Assembly (NCBI GenBank): GCA_034638255.1
Contig: JAWPGT010000005.1
Coordinates: forward strand, 434,001 to 498,000
Source of the DNA: Coprinus comatus
Taxonomy: Eukaryota > Basidiomycota > Agaricomycetes > Agaricales > Agaricaceae
Direction of reading: 5' to 3'
Length of the DNA stretch: 64,000 bases
Position numbers and translations under genes: made by a program. The notes below the pieces were generated by a model. The model saw nothing but the letters and a program-made list of their open reading frames with translations, was not told where the DNA came from and searched no databases. This document shows, one piece after another, positions 16,008 through 25,967 of the stretch. Each line of letters begins with the position of its first letter. The stretch's first letter is position 1.

Positions 16008-18312
16008 ATGGTCAAGTATCCGGACCCTCAGCCCTCCAATGCCCCGCCCCCGCCACCCCCAAACACCGCAAAGCCTCTTCCTCCTCCAGGCGGTTCGTCT
16101 TCCACATCACCCAACCATGCACCCTCACCTCTATCTTCTGCCCGTTCTTCTCCAGATCGCAGGCTATCGGCAGACAGCCCCTCCCCTGCACCCCCAATCG
16201 TAGTCGTCAGCCCAGATCCCTCATCGGATTCACTGCGCCACAATCCTTCAGCTCCAGAGCGACACCCCATCGGTCTTGACCATGCTAATCCAACCCCTCC
16301 TCGCACAACCAGGGGTCTTCGTCCAACCCAAGCCCCAAAGGATACTATACCCATGGTTGGCAAGCCTCCCCGCAAACAACGCAGTAGTCGTTTCGTCGTA
16401 ACAGAAAAGGTTGAAATAGAACGTCTCCCCCCGTTCATGGGTCAGTTGTATCCACCGCTCCAACTTATTCACTTCTGACGCCGTTCACTTCAGAAACCCC
16501 TCCAAATGATCGCCCTCACTTGTTTGTCAAAAAGTTGCATCAGTGTCGCGTTCTATTCGACTTCAACGACGCGAGTGCAGAGCTCAAGGGTAAACAGATC
16601 AAGGCACAGACATTGCATGAATTGCTCGAGTATATCACTACTCAGCGCAATGTTATTACAGAAAACATATATCCGGAGGTTGTCAACATGGTGCGTTGTT
16701 CCCCCACTACCCGAGTAATTACATCTATATCCTAGTTTTCCTAGTTCGCTGCAAATCTCTTCCGCTCGATCCCTCCCCCTATCAACCCAACTGGCGATGC
16801 ATTTGACCCGGAGGAAGATGAACCAGTTTTAGAACTCGCTTGGCCTCACCTCCAGATCGTTTATGAGTTCTTCCTTCGCTTTGTTGAGAGCCCAGACTTC
16901 AATACCAATCTTGCGAAACGCTACGTCGATCAGTCCTTCGTACTCAACCTCCTTGAGCTCTTTGATTCGGAAGATCCTCGCGAACGTGACTTCCTCAAGA
17001 CCACCCTGCATCGCATCTATGGCAAATTCCTCAATCTTCGTGCTTTCATTCGTCGCTCCATCAACAATGTCTTTTTCCATTTTATATACGAGACTGAGCG
17101 TCATAATGGCATCGCTGAACTGCTTGAAATCTTGGGATCCATCATCAATGGTTTTGCACTTCCACTTAAGGACGAACACAAGATCTTCCTCACACGCGTC
17201 CTCATACCTCTCCATAAAGTAAAGAGCCTCTCATTATACCATCCTCAATTGGCCTACTGTGTCGTCCAGTTCCTAGAGAAAGACCCTTCGCTGGCGGAGG
17301 AAGTCATGATGGGGCTCTTGAAATATTGGCCAAAGGTCAACTCGCCAAAAGAGGTCATGTTCCTTAATGAAGTCGAAGAAGTGCTTGATGTCACAGATCC
17401 CGGAGAGTTTGTCAAGATCCAGGTTGCTCTTTTCACCCAATTAGCGCGATGTATCAATAGTCAGCATTTCCAAGTTGCCGAACGAGCACTACTCTATTGG
17501 AACAATGACTATGTTGTCAACCTGATGAGTGACAACCTCGCCACCATACTCCCCATTGTTTTCCCAGCTCTCTATAACAATTCTAAATCTCATTGGAATC
17601 GGTGTGTTTTTCTACGACGCTGTGATTTTGCGGGCTTTTCTAATTGATTTCTGTAGCACGATACACGGCATGGTATACAACGCACTCAAGTTATTCATGG
17701 AAATCAATCCAGAACTGTTTGATGAAGCCATGCAGCAGTACAAACAACGGAGGGTCGAGTACGTCCTTGATGCGTTTGTATACATCCGGGTCGTCTAACA
17801 ATTCTTCAGCGACCAGGAGCGCGCTGTCCACCAACATTGTAAATGGGAAGCGATGCAACAGCTTGCTCGTCAAAACGCACCTGGGGGTAAGCTTCCCGAA
17901 GGCTACTGTGAAATTCCTCGTGCACCACCCCCGCCTCCTGTGGCAGACGATAATGACATAATGGATCTATCCATGGAACTCAATGCTGTTTCGATTGACG
18001 ATGTTCCCGGAGATCTGGATGAATCGGGCATTGAGCGTGTTCCCATGGCTGATCCTGGACTAGATGTAGGTTTATCTCACTTACTTATATCCCCGGTATT
18101 GATAATTGAATAGCGACCAGTGCCATCGGTAGGTGATCATCCATCAGAGCAAGGAGGTCTCCACGCCCGTCGTAAAAGTGTATTACCAGGTATGGCGCAT
18201 AGAAACACTTATCTTGACCAAAGATTTAACGACCATATACATAGTGGACCCCAGCGTTCTACGAGACTTGCAGGCACATAGAAGTCTAGATGATGGAATG
18301 AAACCTCTTTGA
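16008..18312 (+). CDS. RTS1: Protein phosphatase 2A regulatory subunit B56 (B')
   Basis: Targeting subunit that directs the PP2A core enzyme to its substrates, in yeast linked to stress and cell-cycle control. About the first 140 residues are Pro/Ser-rich and probably disordered. The HEAT-repeat body starts at [14 protein letters not shown] and contains the family blocks [60 protein letters not shown] and [13 protein letters not shown]. Short introns lie near 16440, 16690, 17600, 17760, 18066 and 18190. The ATG at 16008 ([11 protein letters not shown]) is the first in-frame ATG; the frame is open upstream only through non-ATG codons. The tail after the HEAT body is short and acidic, ending DDGMKPL. 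Confidence 0.95.
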
Positions 18313-18593
18313 AAGAAGTCCCACAATAGCAAGAGATATAACTTGTGTCTCCAATCATCTTTTATTGATCCCATACCTGAGCCCCTAAACGCGTACATTT
18401 GTATACGATTACTATTACTCACTTCGGTTGTGATTCATTACGTCTTTCTCCTTTTCTACTTTTTCTGTTGACCAATATTCAGTTGTTCTGTATCGAGTAC
18501 ACAGTATCACGTATTCCCCTTTTTTGTGTGCCTTTGGAATATTTATATAATCTTGCCGCCTCGGGCGCTTAGTGCATATTTAGCATTAGGGGA

Positions 18594-18702
18594 TTCCAGA
18601 AAATACGGGAAGCGTCACTGAATAGGAGTGTAATCATCACTGATGTCATGTCACGTGCCTTCGCAAAGATTCCAGAGTGTTCGTAGAGATTCTGGTCTAT
18701 TC
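18594..18702 (+). promoter_or_regulatory. Heat-shock element array of HSP70
   Basis: A perfect dyad TTCCAGAA lies at 18594-18601. Further down, TTC triplets start at 18670, 18680, 18690 and 18700, exactly 10 bp apart, with GAG or AGA at the expected 5-bp intermediate positions 18675 and 18685. This is the layout bound by trimeric heat-shock factor (alternating GAA/TTC units of 5 bp, here partly gapped). The array ends about 95 bp before the Hsp70 ATG. Confidence 0.75.
18642..18657. promoter_or_regulatory. CACGTG-containing 16-mer, also found at 40911
   Basis: The 16 bases GATGTCATGTCACGTG occur here and, identically, at 40911-40926 upstream of the Gyp7 gene. The core CACGTG is an E-box read by bHLH factors of the Cbf1/Pho4 type. 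It lies between the two heat-shock element blocks. Confidence 0.5.
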
Positions 18703-18713
18703 CTAAGACAGAA

Positions 18714-18718
18714 TATAA
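18714..18718 (+). promoter_or_regulatory. TATA-like element of HSP70
   Basis: The sequence GAATATAAGA contains TATAA at 18714-18718, 78 bases before the ATG and just after the heat-shock elements, a sensible position for a TATA box. Confidence 0.5.
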
Positions 18719-18795
18719 GAGATGGTTTCAGCCTTCCGATCTCCCACTGTTTTCCCGCTCCCCAACACCACCTCAATCTCGAAAACTTGATCCCT

Positions 18796-21114
18796 ATGTC
18801 CTCCTCAAAAGCTATCGGCATCGATCTCGGTACAACTTACTCGTATGTTTCTCTCTTGATCCGCATAGTCGTCGCCTGACAATTTTCGTCTACAGCTGTG
18901 TAGGTGTATGGCAGAACGACCGCGTCGAAATCATCGCCAACGACCAGGGTAACCGTACCACCCCCTCATATGTCTCCTTCTCAGACAATGAGCGTCTTAT
19001 CGGTGACGCTGCCAAGAACCAAGTCGCCATGAACCCTCACAACACGTAAGCCGAGATCCCGCACATCTGCCACATTGATCATTGATATCTTTATCTTGTC
19101 TTGTAGTATATTCGACGCTAAGCGTCTCATCGGTCGCAAGTTCGATGACCCTGAGGTCCAATCCGATCTCAAACATTTTCCCTTCGACTGCTTCAGCAAA
19201 AATGGCAAGCCCTACATCCGTGTCGAGTATCGCGGTGAGAAGAAAGAATTCGTAAGTCTATGATTGATGCTCGTGGTTATTTATTAATCATGTTCACATA
19301 TTTTTGTAGTCTCCTGAAGAAATCTCATCCATGGTGCTTCTCAAAATGAGGGAGACTGCCGAGGCTTATCTCGGTACCCCCGTCAACAACGCTGTCGTCA
19401 CTGTTCCCGCCTACTTCAACGACTCTCAGCGTCAAGCCACCAAGGATGCTGGAACCATCTCTGGTCTCAACGTCCTCCGTATCATCAACGAGCCCACCGC
19501 TGCTGCTATTGCCTACGGTCTCGACAAGAAGGTTGTCGGCGAACGTAACGTCCTAATCTTCGATCTTGGTGGAGGAACTTTTGATGTTTCTCTCCTCACT
19601 ATCGAAGAAGGCATTTTCGAGGTCAAGGCCACCGCTGGTGATACCCATCTCGGTGGTGAAGATTTCGATAACCGCCTCGTTAACCACTTCATCCAAGAAT
19701 TTAAGCGCAAGAACAAGAAGGGTATGTCGATTACCATATTTGTCGGTAGATCAAATTGCTAATGTTTTTTTCTATAGATTTATCTGGCAACCCCCGTGCT
19801 GTCCGTCGTCTCCGTACTGCTTGCGAGCGTGCTAAACGCACTCTCTCTTCTGCTACCCAAACATCCATTGAAATCGACTCTCTCTACGAGGGTATCGACT
19901 TCTACACCTCCTTAACCCGTGCTCGTTTCGAGGAACTTTGCCAGGATCTCTTCCGTGGCACTCTCGACCCCGTCGAGAAGGTCCTCCGTGATTCAAAGAT
20001 TGATAAGGCCAACGTCCACGAGATCGTCCTCGTTGGTGGCTCCACCCGTATTCCCCGTATCGTCAAGCTCGTGTCTGACTTTTTCAATGGCAAAGAGCCC
20101 AACAAAAGCATCAACCCCGATGAGGCTGTCGCCTATGGTGCTGCTGTCCAGGCTGCTATTCTCTCTGGTGACACTTCCGAGAAGACTCAAGATCTCCTCT
20201 TGCTTGACGTCTCTCCCCTCTCCCTTGGGTAAGTTATTATTTATCGAAGCCAAATCTCAACCAACTAACATGCATTTCAGTATTGAGACTGCTGGGGGTG
20301 TCATGACTGCTCTCATCAAGCGTAACACCACCGTCCCCACCAAGAAGTCTGAGATCTTCTCAACATACTCTGACAACCAACCCGGTGTCCTTATCCAGGT
20401 CTACGAGGGCGAGCGTGCTCGCACCAAGGATAACAACTTGCTCGGCAAGTTCGAACTCTCTGGAATTCCTCCCGCCCCTCGTGGTGTTCCTCAAATCGAG
20501 GTCACCTTCGATATTGATGCCAATGGTATTCTCAACGTCTCTGCCTCCGATAAGACCACCGGCAAGTCCAACCGTATCACCATTACCAATGACAAGGGTC
20601 GTCTTTCCAAGGAGGACATTGAGCGCATGGTCGACGAAGCCGAGAAGTATAAGGGTACGTTTCCCATTTTATTCAGTTTGTATTATATTCTTATCTCCCA
20701 TTTTTAGCTGAGGACGAGGCGGCCGCTGCTCGTATCACTGCCAAGAATGGCCTCGAGTCTTACGCTTACAACCTCCGTAATTCCCTTAATGATGAGAAGC
20801 TCGCCGACAAGTTCGATCCTGCTGACAAGAGCAAGCTCGAGAGTGCTGTCAATGAAACCATCTCATGGCTCGACAACTCGCAAGAGGGTTCCAAGGAGGA
20901 GTACGACGAGAAGCAGAAGGAACTCGAGGCTATCGCCAACCCCATTATGCAAAAACTCTATGGTGCTGCTGGTGGCGCTCCCGGTGGATTCCCTGGTGGC
21001 GCTCCTCCTGGCGCCGCTCCCGGTGGATTCCCTGGTGGCGCTCCTCCTGGCGCCGCTCCTGGCGGTTTCCCCGGTGGTGCTGAAGACGGCCCCAGCGTTG
21101 AGGAGGTCGACTAA
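18796..21114 (+). CDS. HSP70: Cytosolic heat shock protein 70 (SSA type)
   Basis: ATP-driven chaperone that binds unfolded segments and works with J-proteins and nucleotide exchange factors. The nucleotide-binding domain shows all signatures: [10 protein letters not shown] at the N-terminus, [14 protein letters not shown], and [13 protein letters not shown]. The linker [13 protein letters not shown] leads into the substrate-binding domain. The protein ends in EEVD, the cytosolic co-chaperone docking tail, so it is neither the ER nor the mitochondrial form. Introns interrupt after TTYS, HNT, KKEF, KNKK, LSLG and EKYK. The C-terminal tail holds a Gly/Pro-rich tandem repeat (listed separately). 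Codons are strongly C-ending in the exons, as expected for a highly expressed gene. Heat-shock elements upstream fit stress induction. Confidence 0.98.
20980..21081 (+). repeat. 39-bp tandem repeat in the Hsp70 tail
   Basis: Two identical 39-bp copies lie at 20980-21018 and 21019-21057, followed by a diverged partial copy to 21081. Each copy encodes the 13 residues [13 protein letters not shown]. The unit is a multiple of three, so copy-number change would keep the frame and the EEVD end. Confidence 0.9.
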
Positions 21115-21482
21115 TAGTTTTCTTAGCCTCTTGTTTCTTTCCACTTTTTGCATCTTCTGAGGACTTCACGCAAACTATGAGCATGTAATAGTAGCACTTC
21201 AATTTTAGATTTTTCATGCATATATACGCCTTTTTTTCTCTTTCTTCGTGTGGTCGATGGACTGGTGAGATTTTTGAAAATAAAATGTTATTTGTTATTG
21301 TCGCTCAGCTTAAATTTCATATATCATATATTCAATCCGAACAGCTGTTTTCATACATGTTCATAGAAAATGAGAACTTTTAAGCAGAAACAGGTATGAT
21401 CATAAAACACTTATGGGTTACATAACTGAACAAGTTGTAGCCTGTCCACGATGTACGTTTCTGTACATAACTTTATCTTCTC
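21115..21482. other. Convergent 3' intergenic region
   Basis: Hsp70 and the PhoD-like gene end toward each other across 368 bp. It is A/T-rich with no gene or clear repeat that I can see; it presumably holds both polyadenylation regions. Confidence 0.7.
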
Positions 21483-24400
21483 TTACAGCTGTGATTTAAG
21501 AGCTCCTGACAAAACCTCCCCTCCTGCAACCGGACGAGCTAGATGATTCCCTCCTGCAATGACAGGGAACGTAGCAATAGGGAATCCATCGAGGTTACGG
21601 AAAGCTGGTGGTAGGGTTTAGAATGAGAATACCTTGGCATGGCCTACCGCACAATTGTATGCATAAACTAATGAGATTGATACTCACTGACGTTTCTCAT
21701 CGAGTAATAGGTTGCATTTAGAGTCTTAGCGTCAAGGCTGAGAGTGAGGAATCCCCGGAAGTAACCCTCACTCCATTGTAGATCAACGTTGTCGGACACG
21801 AATCTGCGGGAGTTGTTGGTTGAAATTTCAAAGCCATCTGCTCCAGTGTTGAATAAGCCAGTCGTGGAAGTTACACCTGTTACAGCAAATTCAACACCGA
21901 TTGCACCAACCCCTGAGACAGGATCATAACTGTGGATTGCAAGTGGACGGTTAGTAAATTCGTTTAACGATCTAAGTACGTTGTCTATACTTACTTGGTA
22001 TCGTTGACATCTGAAATAAATCTGTCAGAACGATATGGTATATCAGAGGTTGTGTGCCTTACGTGCAAGGTCAGATACCCAGTTCGCATGGCTGTCGCCA
22101 GCTAAGATGATAGTGTTATCGATATGATTATTGTACAAATGGTCTAAAATTCTATTCCTGTTAGTACGATATCCGTCCCATGGATCCTACAAGTCGTGTA
22201 GAAGTTAGCACAAGTAACTGGTTAAATGAGTAGTCCATATCGGAGGTAACCTCTTACCAGAGCGGTGCCTAAAGCATGCCCATTAGGCCGTTGTCACCGT
22301 AAAAGGACATTTTGGGACACACCTCCACTTGGTAGAATAAGTTGAGAGAAAACAACTTGTTGCCTAAAGTGACGTAATTATCAACAATTTATCAATCCAT
22401 TGACTCTTGTTTGGTAATTACCCAATGATACGCCAGACCGCCCCGCGGCTTTGGGACTCAGAAAGTGTTTTATACAACCCTATAATTTAATGGGGACGAG
22501 GTGTCGGTAATGACTTGCGTTACAAAAAAGATCAAAATTTAACTTACACTGTTCTTGGTTAGCTCCCATCATTGACCGGAGGGGGTCATCAACCAACGAT
22601 GCAACAACTGGACAACGTGGTTCACATCAGTTTATCAAGACAAAGTTAGCACTGGCACAGCAAGGGCCACACTCACGTTCTGTTCAATGATCAAAGTTTT
22701 ATATTTAACCTTGAGAAGCATGGTCAAGAGATGCGAAACTCACGGCGGTTATACCCAACCTATGTCAAATACAGCACAAGAGGCGTAGATTTTTTATCAA
22801 TATTAGTCACGACGGGGATCACGGTTGGTTTTGAATTGGGGAACCACATACATCTGTGATATCACGATCGTATTGACCTAGACAAGAAAATCGTCAATTA
22901 TGCCTGCAGTGCACTAGAGTCAGGTACTCACGGGTATCCAGCATTGAAAGATCCAATAATTTTCCGATTTGGAAGTTCCTCCAAATACGTAGTTGGTCCT
23001 TTGCGTCAACTTGACGAATCGGCATCCATTCATGGTAAGCCCGAACACCAGCGAGCTTTCGGTCCGTGAAACAAGCGCCGGAAGGAGAAAATGTACATCC
23101 AGCTGCACTATCGTTAGAAGTCGTTGTACCTGCTTTCCAGGCGTTATCTGCAATCTAATAGGAGTATAGAAGTGATTGATCTGTGTTAGACTGATGAGAA
23201 CTTAATAGCACTAGTGGGTGGTATTACCTCGTGGTCATCCTACGGGACGTTGTGGAGAACCAGTGTAAGTTATTAATAAGGTGATCAAACTTGAAAGATG
23301 AAGACCCACCCTGGTACCGGAAAAGGACTCGTTTCAGTAAAATAGTTCATACTTGGTATCACGGGAGAACCCACCATACGGTGACCCAGGGAGCGTTCTG
23401 ATGAGCGAACTGAAGGTCCAAATCTGATCTGTACTGATTCAATTGTCTCCGGTAATCCTGGATGGTGGCTAATACCCGACCAGCTAAGGTGCGGCCGATA
23501 GTACCTCTTCACATATCGAATTTTCAGGGATGATCAAATAGACACCGACACCATGGATAATAACGTACCCGCCAGAAACCGTCTCATACATCTACTTCAA
23601 ATATCAACAGTAGCCTAGTATTGGTAAAGCTTGCCTTACATAGTCACCGAGATGAACAAACAAGTCCACTGTTAAGTTGTTGGCTGCATATCCGTATGCA
23701 TTAAACCAGCCTAGGTATGTCGATCAGTACCCATAGACACGGAAATGAAAATAGAAAAATGACCTGCTTGGAACTGAGAACAAGAAAAGACAGCAATTGT
23801 AAGAGGTTGTCCACTGTTGACTTTTTCAGCCGGAGCTATCGAGATTGTACGAATACTTTTAGTCATGCCTCCTTTCCGGAACAGTCAAGGTTTGTTACTC
23901 ACTGTTCCTACTAGCCAATGTCCTGGTAATTCCGATGGGACTAACGATATCGGGATTTGCGCAATCAGCGAATTGATAAAAATATTTTGTGTCTGGCTTT
24001 AACTTGGTCGCCTCCACTTTGACCGTAAAGTCGACATCGTAGCTAGTAAAAATATCGCCTTCGTCGACTGGTTCTCCAGATAAATCGTTTTTTAATCCTA
24101 TCTTGAAACTAACACAAGCAGGTGTACTCTGATCTGGCAATTGCCCAGAACTACTGGGGAGTGGTACTGCCCTGGTCCAAAGAATAACAGAGGTATCAAA
24201 TGGATCACCCTAAATGGCGGCAGTGAGTTTTCGATTCCGGAAGGAGCACTTTTTCCCATACACTTGCAACTATAGGAGATGTTAACGAGTCAAATCACAA
24301 ATACCCCAACAACATGCTCGCCTGAATGAGTAAAATTAACCCCCGAGCTCCAAATCAGTGGTGCCTGCCACAATAGTTACTCGGGACTGTAGGTAAGAAA

Positions 24401-24701
24401 GTCGAAAAGAACCCACATTATTGAGATTGGAACCGTAAAACTCAGGATATCTCTCATTCTTGAAGGATGATGCATCTATCGTATCCCGACGGTTGTTGCT
24501 GTGGTCCACTGCCATTTTCATATCGTGATGGGTGAACTGTACATGTTCATATTACTATGTTGTATGACACTGCTGTAACCAGTGAAGACGAACCTGAGGT
24601 TCATTGAGAAAGGGAGAGCGGAATACTAGGTTCCTATTAAAATTGGAAGAAATTGCAGCTACACCGCCTAAGAGGTGGGATAGTAGATACAAGGTGTGCA
24701 T
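21483..24701 (-). CDS. Secreted PhoD-like phosphatase
   Basis: Metal-dependent phosphatase or phosphodiesterase of the PhoD family. The start MHTLYLLSHLLGGVAAISSN looks like a secretion signal. Recognisable blocks in order are GDPFDTSVILWTRAVPLP (near 24180), an Ig-like segment KLKPDTKYFYQFADC, LFVHLGDY near 23665, DDHE just before an intron at 23235, LAGVRAYHEWMPIR near 23050, and IILAGDSHANWVSDLA near 22100. The end is GGEVLSGALKSQL. The gene is broken into many very small exons, so I give the span rather than each junction. An in-frame Met three residues earlier is also possible. It is divergent from a Zn2Cys6 regulator, with a TATA box and Pho4-like sites upstream. Confidence 0.85.
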
Positions 24702-24745
24702 AGTGATCATCTCTTGGTTCGAAACCAACCTCTTTCTGACCATTG

Positions 24746-24753
24746 TTTATATA
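24746..24753 (-). promoter_or_regulatory. TATA box of the PhoD-like gene
   Basis: On the minus strand TATATAAA lies 44 bases upstream of the phosphatase start codon, an ordinary distance for a short leader. Confidence 0.6.
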
Positions 24754-24801
24754 CACAGAATCAACCTTACACAGGAAGCGAAAAGAGACGTAAATCAGAC
24801 C

Positions 24802-24976
24802 GCACGTTTGTCCTGAGTGTAACCAGACCATGGTGCGTGTGGATATATTTTATGGGTTGGGCCCGTGTCCATGGGAGAAGAGATTATTCAAGGAAAGATA
24901 TCCGGAAACTCTGCTGACCTATCTCAGTAGTTTAGGTTTACTTGCAAGTGAAACACCAATTCCATCACGCACGTTT
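24802..24976. promoter_or_regulatory. Two GCACGTTT sites upstream of the phosphatase
   Basis: GCACGTTT occurs at 24802-24809 and 24969-24976, about 50 and 215 bp beyond the TATA box and 100 and 268 bp from the start codon. In yeast PHO5 the low-affinity Pho4 site UASp1 has the same GCACGTTT core (established knowledge). A role in phosphate-starvation control is inferred from the site plus the phosphatase downstream. Confidence 0.45.
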
Positions 24977-25967
24977 CTCTACAAGTCGTGAGTGAAGCTG
25001 GAAGCGCCAGTGTACTTCTTTGAAGAGGAGTGGCATGTGGTGTTGAGGATTTGGTTATACGGTTTTCTATAGTCGATCTGGTAGAAACATTCACAAGCCT
25101 TGTTTGATCTACACCACAGTAGCATGGAGCACGCTCGCCTTTTTTGGGTTACTTCTCCGCTTCGTTTTTTTTCTTCTCTCCCAAATTCGAGGCCGACACG
25201 ACTGAATAGCCCCAGTCTATTCTGGCCAGATGCTTAGTCTGTGAATGCGGATTTCCATTACAAGTGTGTATAAAGTTAGTGAAGGAAATTTTAAAAATGG
25301 TTGTCTGAATTGGCCCTCGATCGGGGGTTGGAACAATCGAGCAGGGAAAGGTTGATTTTCTGTGGGCTGACTGTATCGGTCGTAATCTTTAGAAGTCTGG
25401 GGTAAGGAGTTGGTCCGGGTGTTTCGAATACAGTGTAAAGCCCAACAGCACAAGATGCTATGAGTTGGGAAAAACCACCCAAAGATGGATGGTACAGCCA
25501 TCATACATCATGTATGGTGTACACCTCATGCATCATAGGTCAGCAGAATTTAGGACGCAGAGTTTGGAGGTCAAGCTTCTGGTAAATGCCTTGAGGCAAC
25601 CAAACAATGGTCCTGATAGAGTTTAGAACACCAGAGAACAGCATCCAGTAATGATGATGGTCAAGGAGTTGTAGGAATCTAGGATGGATGAGTAAGACCA
25701 ATTACATATGGGTTTTCTTGAAGCTTAGTCAAAGGACCCCCTCCTTGCTTGTGTACATAAATAAATCCTGGCGTCGATCTCTCGGCATCCTGTGAAATGT
25801 CAGAAACCGTCCTATTCGGCCTTGCGTTTCAGCCTTCCTATCTGCTATACTGGATCTGGTCATAACTCTGTCCATAAATTGGATTCGTTTGTGTCCATTG
25901 TACACCTCCCGTTCACGATATACCCCCTGCTCTATTTGGTAGTAGTTTTATCTTCGCATAGTGTCTT

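Larger units (their letters stand above)
18313..18795. other. Intergenic region: PP2A 3' end and Hsp70 promoter
   Basis: A 483-bp spacer. The first 270 bp show no recognisable feature. The last 200 bp carry heat-shock-type elements, a CACGTG-containing motif and a TATA-like sequence, listed separately. Confidence 0.7.
24702..25967. other. Long divergent intergenic region
   Basis: A 1,266-bp spacer between the PhoD-like gene and the Zn2Cys6 regulator. Apart from the TATA box and GCACGTTT sites near the phosphatase I see no gene. The open frame at 25217-25504 (-) has no family resemblance and no convincing splice partners. An A/T-rich segment with GTACATAAATAAAT near 25751 might serve the regulator. 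Confidence 0.6.

Noticed and set aside
16028..16438. Gly/Arg-rich 136-codon frame on the minus strand
   Set aside because: Antisense of the proline-rich N-terminus of the B56 subunit.
25217..25504. 95-codon frame with Cys/Trp on the minus strand
   Set aside because: No recognisable domain, no splice partners, and it lies in the spacer between two well-defined divergent genes.
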